Source of the DNA: Bombyx mori
Lineage: Eukaryota > Arthropoda > Insecta > Lepidoptera > Bombycidae
Length of the DNA stretch: 64,000 nt
NCBI RefSeq assembly: GCF_030269925.1
Contig: NC_085128.1
Span: forward strand, 18,230,501-18,294,500
Direction of reading: 5' to 3'
Shown here piece after piece: positions 51,861 through 61,670 of the stretch. The notes beneath the pieces are model-generated. The model searched no databases, was not told the origin of the DNA, and was given only the letters and a program-made list of their open reading frames with translations. Positions within the stretch are counted from its first letter, which is position 1. Each line of letters starts with the position of its first letter. A program made the translations under genes and the position numbers.

Positions 51861-52599
51861 TTATTTTTATTTGGTTTAAACACGACCACTTATTTGTAGC
51901 GGTAGCCATTGACAATACAGTACGATATCGCCGCTCAACTTGAGACATGAGATAAAGCTTTCGCCGAAGTTGTTGTGGACATCCCACGACAGACATTATA
52001 TAGACAGGGTGCTGGTGACAGCCTGTGCGGTGTTGCAAGCTTCCAAACAAGAAAAACTATAGCGAGGGGGGCACAGTTGAACTGAAACGGGAGAATACAA
52101 GTATGTAATGTAATTCGTAAAGACTGCGAGTGTGCATAAGTTATGAGATTGAAGAAGCAGTAGTTAATAGTTACCGAGAACCAGACTCCAGCGGGTCGGA
52201 AAGAGAAACTATTTAAAACGATATTGACCCGTTAATCCCGCGTTTATTATTCCCGATGTTTCGAATGCATTACAGTGTGATCACAGAATATTCGTCTACT
52301 TTTGATATTCGATTTTTTTCTATTAACTGGATCTGCTCCTGACCTGCGGGCTTTTGGACACAGAACAGACTGAGAGACATATTTCGATTAGAGTTAAGGA
52401 GAAAATTGTCGTAGTTGATAAAAACAAGGTACTCAAGTCTTCAGTCAGTCGACATGCTGCAAATCATTTGACAATACGTGATAAAATATGAATACTCGCT
52501 AAAAACACAAATTAATACAAGACCCACATAAAATGAAGAAATAACCAAACTCCTTCGACATTTTCAAGAAAGGCATTGACAAATTACTACCTTGCTGTC
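51861..52599. other. No gene recognised (intron 1)
   Basis: Mixed composition; nothing recognised. Confidence 0.4.
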
Positions 52600-52699
52600 A
52601 GAGATGAATCGTTTTTTTTTTTTTATGAGATTTTATGACCTGGTAACTAAGACCTTTAAGTCATGTCTTATTTTACTTTATATTCTTAGAGATGAATCG
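52600..52699 (-). mobile_element. 76-bp retroposed fragment with 12-bp target-site duplication
   Basis: AGAGATGAATCG at 52600-52611 recurs at 52688-52699. Between them on the minus strand is a 76-bp sequence ending in a 13-A run (GGTCTTAGTTACCAGGTCAT, then AAAATCTCAT-A). It is an extremely 5'-truncated LINE or SINE of a family not otherwise present here. Chance ORF 52592-52777 spans it. Confidence 0.85.
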
Positions 52700-53383
52700 A
52701 TATCATGGATGCGCATAGATTATACACTTAATATGATGGATGCGTATTTGGATATAATTATAGAAATAAAAAAATAAAAAAATTTAGCTTTCTGTATATT
52801 AAACGGCAACTTCATAGGTAAAGACCTAATTTAATATCTAAATTAGACAGTAGCTCAATATTACAGTATTGACGAATAACGCTTCAGTCGTGATTGCGAA
52901 AACTCTAGTGACATTGAAGAAGATTGAAAATAAGATAACAGATTTATCATATTTTTATGTAACTTTAGAATTAGACAGTTTACATTTTTATTCTCCAACA
53001 CGTTGTAAATCATTTCCTCAGCAGTTTCGTTATAGAATATTAATTCACGCATTTTACAAACTATTTATTATAAATTTCGAGGCTCTGTCAGTAATGAGCC
53101 TGGGTTCTTACCACCCTGATGACTATTTGTACACAAATACAACTCTTTTTTTAAATCGCTATTACATTTCTTTAAAGTTGATTTTTAATTTTCAACCGCT
53201 CTATTTGGCTTGAGATTTTTATTAACATTATCCATGAGCGGCGGTAACAGGTTTTCCACGATTTGTGGTCCGAAAGCTTAACTTTTTTTTGGCAAATAAT
53301 AATGTATTCTATTATATTTCTGAAGTCAAAACTGGGCGGTCTAAATTAAGCCAAAACTCTAAAACATAATTGTATTATCCCAG
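52700..53383. other. No gene recognised (end of intron 1)
   Basis: AT-rich. ORF 52869-53213 shows no recognised domain and no splice support. Confidence 0.45.
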
Positions 53384-53710
53384 GTGAGATCCATGTTCGG
53401 AAGAACGAATACCACCACAGATCTGATGCTGCCGATTCTACTCCACACTGCCAACCTTATCCGGCGAGCAGTCAGACCGGGCAAGGAAACCAGAGAAGTG
53501 AGGCTACCCCAGCCCCAAATCCTAAGACGATCCTTCTCTGAAGACACGCAAGATGAACCATTTGATATAGGAGTTGAAACCAGCACACTGGAATCGACCA
53601 GAGCTAGGAACAGAAGGGTGATACCTCCTAGGTCTCTTCTCCCCAGAGCCAATAACACTGCAGATAATAAAACGAATGTTCAGGAAATAAAGCCAATGGA
53701 GTTCTTCAAT
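53384..53710 (+). CDS. spaetzle-like precursor, exon 2
   Basis: 327 bp, 109 codons, phase 0 at both ends. Acceptor TTGTATTATCCCAG, donor TTCAAT|GTGAGT. It codes VRSMFGRTNTTTDLMLPILL, then HTANLIRRAVRPGK, then a basic, polar stretch. N-glycosylation sequons (NTT, NNT) fit a secreted protein. Part of the prodomain; no fold recognised. Confidence 0.85.
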
Positions 53711-54008
53711 GTGAGTGACATTCTTCTTGTTGTATTCTTCTTTTTTTTAAATTTAATTTAATCATTAGACGAAGCACACAGCGAGACACTAAATAACAGT
53801 TAAAGATAACGCATAGCTTTGAAACTTCGATCGCATGTCTCAGCCGTCAATGAAGTCAGAATCAACGAGGGATTCCCGTAAACGAACATTCACTTCTCAT
53901 TAAAATTTGGCGGCTGTAAACAAGAAGCCACCGTGAAGAAGAGAGAGGAACTCATTTTAAAAGTATCATGTTCCTTTCATATTTTTTTCTTTCACTTTTA
54001 TATTTAAT

Positions 54009-54227
54009 ACTAGCGACCCGCCCTCGCTTCGCTTCGGAAACATTAAAACACACATGAAACCAAAAAAAATAAATAAAAAAAAAATTAAAAAAAAGTTGCC
54101 TATGTTCATCAGGGACAATGTCGGCTTCTAATGGCAAAAGAATTTTTCAAATCGGTCCAGTAGTTTCGGAGCCTATTCGAAACAAAGAAACAAACAAATC
54201 TTTCCTCTTTATAATATTAGTATAGAT
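54009..54227 (-). mobile_element. non-autonomous Helitron (lepidopteran type), in intron 2
   Basis: ACTAGCGACCCGCCCTCGCT on the plus strand is the reverse of the CTAGT terminus; it runs to ATAATATTAGTATAGA. Same subfamily as 17741-17955. Confidence 0.82.
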
Positions 54228-54492
54228 ATAGATTTTCTTATGATGCTCATAATTAGGTGGCAATTTGAAAGATTTTTCGTAAATTTATTTATTAGTTATT
54301 TCGTTTTTTTCTGAGACATGAGTTCTAAATCACAGATTATAAGCATAGAGTCAAACTATATGAATGCTTTGCAGCACAAAACGGGCAAGACCCTGACACT
54401 TTCCAGTATGAAGCTTATAACAGTACCATATAATCAGCAATGTTAATGCAAAACATATTATTATAAAAGTTATAATTTTTCTCATATTTCAG

Positions 54493-54700
54493 AAAACTGC
54501 AATTCAAGCATTACCGAGTACAACGACATCATCTTCACTGAGCACAGCATCACCAAGAAGTAGATCATTAAATTTATTGAAAACGCATCCAAACAACTCA
54601 TCTTTAGACTTGGTAGCTGAGTCAACCAACCAAACTCTAGCGCAGGATCTACCAGTTGCTGAGAAACTAAGGGCTTTGAACAGATTTGTAGATAGAAAAG
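54493..54700 (+). CDS. spaetzle-like precursor, exon 3
   Basis: 208 bp. Acceptor CTCATATTTCAG, donor AAAAG|GTTAGC, ends phase 1. It codes KTAIQALPSTTTSSSLST, a Ser/Thr-rich linker with NNSS and NQT sequons, ending LRALNRFVDRK. A prodomain linker, probably O- and N-glycosylated. Confidence 0.85.
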
Positions 54701-55538
54701 GTTAGCATAGCTATTATCTTTAGTTTCCCAATTTCTGATCTCCACAGCTATAGCGTATCCTGGCGACGCCATTGCTTTAATGATTGATCGATACATCCTA
54801 TAAATTAAAAAGATATAATCTACCAGTACCTCATTATGTATCTTCAAGCTGCTGACGAAATTCTGTAATTTAGTAACGACTTGTAGGAACTAGCTTCGAA
54901 GCTGGAGGCCTACGAGAATTTGTTTTATTTTGTGCTTTTACAATACCATTGTCTCATTATTAGGGACATCATCGCACCACCTGCCACACAACTATCAGTA
55001 TTTCTAATTCACTTGCTTTATGGAGCTCCCTGACCGCTATGACATATAATTCCACAAAGAAGGAGAGTCCATTCGAGTAGGGAGCGGCTTATCTGTATCG
55101 CTGGTGTTACTAATGCATTTAAACAACAGCGAACACGACTTCGGGCGAAGGCAACAGTAGCGTGACGTCACCAAATGTTCAAAATGAATGAAGCTTTTAG
55201 GTAATGAAAGTAATTTTGGGTGAAGGCATCTCTGTGCCTACGTAATTGTTCATAGTTTGTTTTCAAAATAGTGTTCACTGGCCGGCCGCCGCGCGCTGAT
55301 CGCTCTCTGTATTAATATTACACTCAAATGTTCTGTTGATAAAAAGTTATGTAAAATTTTAAAAGTGCATATAATAACACACGCTCACGCTGGTTAGCAA
55401 ACGCCATAAATGTTTATTAGTATCTATTATTCACGTACATCATAACGTTTACCATGACAGTGTGAGCACAATAGTACTGGATAACAAGAGCTATACTGAC
55501 GCTGAAAAACTACTAATTCTGATGATTGAACTTTGCAG

Positions 55539-55734
55539 GAGCTCTCATAAGACGCGGGACGTATCCACGGAGACCATCGTCGGCAGCCCGGCGCACTACT
55601 CCCGAGCCACCTCTGAGCGCCACCCGCCGCCGACCCACACCTGCCAGGAAACTACCGACACTGTCAGCCAATGACTCAGCAAAATGCGAGCTCTTTACCA
55701 ATTCCCTGTGTCTGCATTCAGAAGACTATCCAAC
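55539..55734 (+). CDS. spaetzle-like precursor, exon 4 (basic linker and first Cys motif)
   Basis: 196 bp. Acceptor GATTGAACTTTGCAG, donor CCAAC|GTGAGT. A very basic Pro/Arg-rich linker (IRRGTYPRRPSSAARRTTPE) offers several possible convertase sites. It is followed by SAKCELFTNSLCLHSEDYPT: a Cys pair with CL..xxYP, the motif I associate with the segment before the cystine knot in spaetzle-family precursors. Phases match exons 3 and 5. Confidence 0.87.
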
Positions 55735-55843
55735 GTGAGTAACCCTTCCGTTATTTTTTTAATTGCACATATAACTAATATCATGTCTTGTACACCTTAT
55801 AATGACGTCTACCTCGAAAAATACTGAGCAATATCATAAGAAT

Positions 55844-56275
55844 ACTCGTCGTAGCCTAAAGGATAAGGCGAGTGGCGCACTCGTAGTGTTGACCGCGGGA
55901 ACCCCCCTACTCTGACCTGGTTCTGACCCGAACAGAGATCGGACGTCGGGCGTAAGAGTGCAGGGGAGTCATTTAGTGGGACAGGGCCCTAAGCCTCCGT
56001 GGACCCGCGGTTTGCTCCCAACATCAGCAGATCGTCAAGTCCCACATACTCCACGTGCCCCCTTGGCGCGTGAATTTCGTAGGCGATTCGGCCCCAGTAA
56101 GAAAAAAAAGGGTAGCGCACTCGTACCAAACAATGGCACTGAGGCAGTGTTCAGTGAATGTTAAGTAAGTATGTTAAGAATGTTAAGTAAGGTACATGTT
56201 AAGTATATCCATAGAATACTATGGATGTATTCACAAATAACTTCCACAATGAAGAAATAACATTATTTACTAGCT
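55844..56275 (+). mobile_element. Bm1 SINE interrupted by another insertion
   Basis: Head ACTCGTCGTAGCCTAAAGGA at 55844-55885, interrupted at 55886-56114. It resumes at 56115 and reaches CAAATAACTTCCACAATGAA, GAAATAACATT (the Bm1 body) near 56230-56275. Confidence 0.75.
55886..56114 (+). mobile_element. 229-bp SINE-like insertion within Bm1
   Basis: Flanked by the direct repeat GCGCACTCGTA (55875-55885 and 56115-56125). The insert is GC-rich (GACCTGGTTCTGACCCGAAC, GTCAAGTCCCACATACTCCA) and ends in GTAAGAAAAAAAAGGGTA. No family recognised; the A-run and direct repeats point to retroposition. Confidence 0.7.
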
Positions 56276-56804
56276 TTTTACTAGACCCCGGTATTATACA
56301 TAATACATTATGTACAGACCGCATGCACGAGTAGATACTAGAACATAGTAAATGAAAGAAGCAAAATAATTTAGAAAAAAAAATATATTCACATTCTTAC
56401 AAAAGACAAACAATAGATCTTTTGAGCAATGTCTTTTTTTTCTTGTTTCTCGATATAATTAATATGAACGTGATGAAATAAGCTTGATGTGAGCTTTCAT
56501 TATCTTCGTTGCTAATAAAACGTGTAGCAGATTGAAGTTTCGAATACTTTTAACATACGTATCGTACAATACTGATTAAGCTTCCAATCTTAAGCGCTAA
56601 CATATAATATTGTGCACCAGTTGAATGTGAAGGTCATTACGCAACTTCTGGAAAGCAAGTCGTTAGGTTGTCTGGGAACTGCGAGCGAAAGTGTTCACGT
56701 GCGTTTTATGTAAACATCAGACAGACACACGTGATCTACTGATCTCTTTCGTAATGTTAAATGTTAATATACGAATTACTTTGTCGTCATTACATCATTA
56801 ACTA
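56276..56804. other. No gene recognised (intron 4)
   Basis: AT-rich; nothing recognised. Confidence 0.4.
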
Positions 56805-56937
56805 AACTTGAGACCTTAGAACTTGTATCTCAGGGTGGGTGGCGCATTTGCGTTGTGGATGTCTATGGGCTCCAGTAACCACTTAACATCAGGTGGGCTG
56901 TGAGCTCGTCCACCCATCTAAGCAATAAAAAAAAAAC
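56805..56937 (+). mobile_element. Bm1 SINE, last third
   Basis: TTGAGACCTTAGAACTTGTA, GTCTATGGGCTCCAGTAACC, GGTGGGCTGTGAGCTCGTCC, A-run to 56937. Confidence 0.92.
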
Positions 56938-57100
56938 ACTTTTTCGTACACTAATGTATGCATATTCTGACTTACTTTAAATTTCAAAAGAATGTTTTGG
57001 TTCAGTGCAGGATGTACGATTAACTCTACATCGCAAAATAATAATATATATTACATACAGTATGCCTTATTTTATAAAAGGTAAAAAAAAGACTACACAC

Positions 57101-57206
57101 CGGTAGGCAGCGGTACTGCCCCTGCATTGCTGAAGTCCATGAGTGACGGTAACCACTCACCACCAGGTAGGCAGTATGCTGGTCTGCCTACAAGAGCAAT
57201 AAAAAG
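57101..57206 (+). mobile_element. family T 3' UTR, plus strand
   Basis: CGGTAGGCAGCGGTACTGCC, CATGAGTGACGGTAACCACT, GTCTGCCTACAAGAGCAATA-AAAAG. It lies about 190 bp past the stop codon of the transporter, in antisense to it. Confidence 0.85.
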
Positions 57207-57393
57207 AATAATACATAATACGAAAACATTCAAAGATACTATTAAATTTTATCGTATTTCAATGTGACAAAAATGTGTACATTGTATATCATGTACATTG
57301 AAGAAACTCTTTATAAGAATGCTCTTAGTACTTCATTACAAACCATTACATAACTTTTTTTTAATTCTTCTCTATTTTTGGCCTTTCCTTAAA

Positions 57394-58661
57394 TCAAAGG
57401 GAAATATCCTCACAATTTTCGTTGTCTTTCTCATATGTTATAAACCGGCCACTGTTATAATATCTTTCGATTTCATGCAGGCTCCTTCCTTTAGTCTCAG
57501 GTACGTACGTATGCACATAGTAGGCGCCAAACATAGCATTGATCGCGTATATCAAAAACGTACCCCACAGGTCGATGTACTGGAACATATATGGCGATAT
57601 TTTCAAAGATGCTGAGTGTAGTGTACCAATGAATATGACATACAGAGCCCCACCGATCCCCCTGTGTTTCAACGGCATCAGTTCTATTGGCATTGAAAAT
57701 GTTAATGTTGACATGCCAAAATTATACGATAATACGAAGGCTACTATTAAATATACCAAAAATATTGAGTCTTTTGAAATTACTTCTTTTGTTTGCAAAT
57801 AGGTTGTTGCCGCAGAAATAAGTAGGATAGTGGCACTACTAATTTGGCTAGTTAATAAAATGCTCTTGTTTTTAAACGAATTCAACAGGAAGGTTCCCGA
57901 GAGGCATCCAATAAATAACACAATATCAACGAAAATCATGCAGTAGAAGGCGGCCGTTTCGTTCGATGTCGATTTCCTAATAATCTCCATGGCGTAAATA
58001 ATGACAACCATGGTACCGCTCCAGTAAAACGTCCAAAAATAAACAAAAGTGTGAAGAGCCGGCACGTAGAAGTCGCGCCTTGATATCTGGCTCAGCAAGT
58101 CTTTAAAATTGTTACGTTTTCTAATTGACTTGGTAAAGGCTTTGTTTTCTTTTTGGGCGCACAATAATGCGTTTAGTTCTCTCTCGACATCGTCACCAGT
58201 CCCTCTCAGCCATTTCAAAGCTTTTGCGCATTTATCATCATATCCTTTCCAAGCGAGCCAGCACGGGGTCTCCGGGGACATACAGCTGATAAGCAAAGCT
58301 ACAAGTATAGGCACGCTCATTATCCAGCCAACAGTTTTCCAGTACACGAATCTCCCAATTATACTGACCATGGACATGCCAAAACTCTGGGATACGATGT
58401 ACGCAGCCATCGTCACAGTCCTGATGTTAGGGGGAAAGGTCTCGCTGATAACACAGTTACTCACTATAACCAGGCTGTGCGCTCCAAGGCCGTGGAAACA
58501 CTCGCCGATGATAATGTGCGTTGCATTACTGGCTGCTGCTGTCCAGGCCCAGCCAATGATAATCAGTAAGCAAGTGAGGATGAAGGATAATTTGCGTCCT
58601 CTCCATTGCATGAAAGTCGGCATCAAAATGCAAGGGATGCCCACTAGACCGTGGGTAGAAC
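57394..58661 (-). CDS. MFS sugar transporter (Tret1-like), exon 3
   Basis: 1268 bp with the stop TGA at 57396-57394. It carries most of a 473-residue sugar/trehalose-type facilitator in the plasma membrane. Visible motifs are QWRGRK after the second span (the R-G-R-K family loop, residues about 70-75), SPETPCWL before the central loop (PESP-like), about ten further hydrophobic spans, an ELMP motif, and PETKGRSLHEIE near the C-terminus (about 439-450), the diagnostic ending of this family. Acceptor TATATTCAG (reverse of 58662-58670) joins exon 2 in phase. The central loop and ending are like insect Tret1 paralogues; the transported sugar cannot be told. The gene lies wholly inside an intron of the plus-strand spaetzle-like gene. 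Confidence 0.93.
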
Positions 58662-58743
58662 CTGAATATAGATAGATATAAGAGGTTGGAATGTAGTTTT
58701 ATTGTGGACGATATTGCCAGTTAACATTTTTGTTGGCCAAGTT

Positions 58744-58792
58744 CTTTTTTTTAATGTTTGTATGCGCAGACAAGTCTACGGTCATCTGACGT
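58744..58792 (-). mobile_element. family T scrap in the transporter intron
   Basis: T-run then TATGCGCAGACAAGTCTACG, GTCATCTGACG, a worn copy of the family T start. Confidence 0.5.
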
Positions 58793-58917
58793 TATTGACT
58801 GACTGATCTCGTAACGTAAAAAGACGCAAAGGAATTTGCAGATTGGGTAAAATAAATGAGTCGAAACACTAAAAGTAGAGGTAGAAGTAGATTAAAGACG
58901 CGTCATAGTGCTCAGAG

Positions 58918-58950
58918 TCTGGGAGTAACGTCCCTCACGTTACTCCCAGA
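58918..58950. repeat. perfect inverted repeat, 14-bp arms, 5-base loop
   Basis: TCTGGGAGTAACGT, loop CCCTC, ACGTTACTCCCAGA. It lies in the intron between transporter exons 2 and 3 and shares the core GGAGTAACG with the hairpin at 47425-47468. Confidence 0.9.
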
Positions 58951-59048
58951 GCCAGATGAAGTTTAAAATACATCTAGCACGATCTGTATATAAACGCAGT
59001 GGTTCTAGATAATATGAATGGATTCATCTCATCATGATATGAACTTAC

Positions 59049-59181
59049 CTATCCAGGTTCGCAAATCCATATCCAATATCATAGAAGCTTCCGACCTCAG
59101 CTGCTCCAAGACAACATTAGGGTACGCTATGACAGCTCCCACAGAGACGGCGGCCAGCAGCTGTGAGCTCGCCACGAAAAT
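59049..59181 (-). CDS. MFS sugar transporter (Tret1-like), exon 2
   Basis: 133 bp. On the minus strand, after the acceptor TTATTTGTTTCTTAAAG it reads IFVASSQLLAAVSVGAVIAY (first membrane span), PNVVLEQLRSEAS, MILDMDLRTWIG. Donor ATAG|GTAAGT at 59048-59047. Phase 0 start matches exon 1, and the phase 1 end matches exon 3 (GGT, Gly). This is the usual first loop of Tret1-like transporters. Confidence 0.87.
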
Positions 59182-59289
59182 CTTTAAGAAACAAATAAGT
59201 AAAAATTGCGGCTTATGAGCGTTCCCTTATGCAGGGTGCTATTTAATAGTCTTCTACCACAACCTGCTTTGTAATAAAAAATGGATTGG

Positions 59290-59355
59290 GTTTTAGCTGT
59301 TAATAAGTGGATGAACTCACGGCCCACGTGGTATTAGGTGGTACCGAAGTTCATC
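59290..59355 (-). mobile_element. Bm1 SINE scrap, worn
   Basis: AAGTGGATGAACTCACGGCC, CACGTGGTATTAGGTGG. Tail region only, in the transporter intron 1. Confidence 0.5.
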
Positions 59356-60125
59356 GTTTGTACACTATTATGATTGTATTTTATACTTCTATAATCACAA
59401 ATTTCGCCAAGGCTATACTATAAAAAAATATTAATAAAGACAAACAATATTTAATCTATTCTCAATTTGACCACAGACGTCAAGAACAAAAGTTTAACAA
59501 TAAATAAATAGTATGCATGCGTGTGTGCGTCAAATACATTGTATGTAGCGTGCGTAATATTTTCTTTATTGATTTAATGTATTTTTTATGCATTATTTTA
59601 AAAAAATATCAACATTGTGCACTTCTTCTCTATATTCTCTATAAGTGTGGAAAGTTTCATACTCCTCCGGCCGCGCAATTTTCGTAAAAAGGGATACAAA
59701 GTTTTTGCTTCACGTATTAATTAATATATATAAATTGTAAAGTTCGTCTCAAAATTGTCTCATTTGACAACTGTCAGTAAAAAAGTTCGAATTATAATTT
59801 CATGAGCGTCGATCCTTCCTAAGGATCACACACGTTGTTTCGTCGAAGCTATACGAGCCGACAGTGCGGGTAATGCTAGAGGTGCAACCAAAGAACAGTC
59901 TCTTGTCGAACCCTTGCCGAAGAACAACATAATAAAAACCTTCTGGGAATGAGCACAGGCCGTCCAGATAGTAGAAATAAACTATACTACAGCAGCATAT
60001 GTTACGAATTATGTTAATTGTACAGTAGTATTATAATTTTCGTTAATTAATGTTTAATTACTTCAAGTAGTATGATAGTGTAAAATTCATCACCTGCTCA
60101 TAGCTACTGTGAAACAATTACTCAC
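59356..60125. other. transporter intron 1, no feature recognised
   Basis: AT-rich sequence in the 0.94-kb intron 59182-60125; nothing else recognised. Confidence 0.5.
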
Positions 60126-60146
60126 CTGTCTGATAAAAGGCTTCAT
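60126..60146 (-). CDS. MFS sugar transporter (Tret1-like), exon 1 (start codon)
   Basis: A 21-bp coding piece: ATG at 60146-60144 in the context AAAAAAATGA, codes MKPFIRQ, then donor CAG|GTGAGT at 60125. Phase 0, matching exon 2. Too short to appear as an ORF by itself; chosen because exon 2 has no in-frame ATG before a stop, and because a short cytoplasmic N-terminus before the first span is normal for the family. Confidence 0.7.
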
Positions 60147-61150
60147 TTTTTTAAATAACGGAGCTATTTTTCACATTTGTAATGAAATGAATGAGGAACA
60201 AAGATTCCTATAATTATATTTATCTCACAGTACTACTGATCAGAAATAATCTACTCAAAATGTGAAAATTACTGAATATTCTGAATTTTGTTATTAGTAC
60301 CTACGTGAATTAGCCGCGCTCCTCGACTGTTGCTCACTGAATAATAACACTGTAGAAATCCGACATCATGAACAACGAAGTATTGAACTATTCAAATACA
60401 CTCACTAAAAACATAATAATCATTACGTACAACAAAATACTACAATCGAGTGTATCTGTACGTAGAAGAAAAGCAAGAAAATGAGGTGACTGGATAAAAG
60501 TAATTAATATATTGAGGACAGAAATAAAATAATTTCTGTACGTCTGTCTGTCTGTTAGTTTGGTTCCGCCCATTTTCGAATTCCCTTAAAAAAATCGCCG
60601 AATTGTTAGTTAATTTGCAATAGAATATCAACTTTCCTTCCATAAAATCGGACATATCAAAAGAAACTTATCCTTATTTAAAGATTTTTAGAGTTTATTT
60701 TTATACTCTTAGACATTAAAAGTTACAGCAAAAAACCATTAAGTATGAATCCGAAATTAAATCTTTTACTCTGTTGCGTTTTATTGCTCAAGCCACTCAA
60801 CTGATTTTCGGTAAAGTGACGAAATTCGGTATGGAAACAATGAGAAATAGGAAAGAATAAAATATAACTTTTCATCCGACTGCCAACTGAAGGGTCTCCC
60901 TCCAGCCGCAGGATGTACATAAAGTATGCAGTAATCCAGGCGGGCGAACCTGCGGCGCAAAACTATGCAGTTTTCAATAAGAAAATATCAGCGGTCGGCT
61001 CCAAGAGCAAATACATTTGTAAAACCAAGACATCAAGTAAAAGCTGAGTAATTAAACCGCAACATGTTTGTACATGTAAATATGCGTCTATACATGTCTA
61101 ATGAAGCGACACGACTACACCGGAGTATAACTGCCCCAAGAAGAGTCTTG
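60147..61150. other. No gene recognised; presumed promoter side of the transporter
   Basis: Sequence upstream (minus-strand sense) of the transporter start. AT-rich; the antisense ORFs at 60388-60655 and 60723-60920 have no recognised domain. No promoter motif can be named with confidence. Confidence 0.4.
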
Positions 61151-61511
61151 TTTTTTTTTTTTGTTTTTTTTATTGCCCTTGTAGGCAGACGAGCATACGG
61201 CCCACCTGATGGTGAGTGGTTACCGTCGCCCATGGACTTCAGCAATGCCAGGGGCAGAGCCAAGCCGCTGCCTACCGCTTAATACTCTCCACAAGCCTCG
61301 TTTGAAGAAGGACATGTCATAACGCTCGGGAAACACCGTGGAGGGGAGCTCATTCCATAGCCGGGTGGTACGTGGCAAAAAAGATCTCTGGAAACGCACT
61401 GTGGATGATCGCAGTGGCTCCAGGTAGTATGGATGAACTCTACTCCGGTGGCGGGCGGTGCGATGGTAAAAACGAGATGCCGGTATCATCTCGAACAATT
61501 CCTCAGAGCAC
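61151..61511 (-). mobile_element. family T non-LTR element, RT C-terminus plus 3' UTR
   Basis: Best family T protein end: the minus-strand frame 61498-61220 reads MFEMIPASRFYHRTARHRSR, RSFLPRTTRLWNELPSTVFP, MSFFKRGLWRVLSGRQ. The 3' UTR and T-run follow at 61190-61151. 5'-truncated at about 61511. Confidence 0.9.
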
Positions 61512-61670
61512 TGTTTTCTTAGGATTGACGAGTAAGCCGGCGTATTTAAGAGGTGGTCACAATCGTCTTTACCTACCTACCTACCTAAATAAAATGGACA
61601 TAATAGTATAGTGTGTAGGTACCTACTTTTTGCTAGCGGTGTCTAATGAACCTCGCTGCCTAGCCTATTT

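Noticed and set aside
52592..52777. 61-codon ORF at 52592-52777
   Set aside because: It spans a 76-bp retroposed fragment and its duplicated target site; hydrophobic content comes from the T-run.
57298..58675. Plus-strand ORFs 57298-57615, 57539-57802 and 58109-58675
   Set aside because: Antisense shadows of the transporter exon 3.
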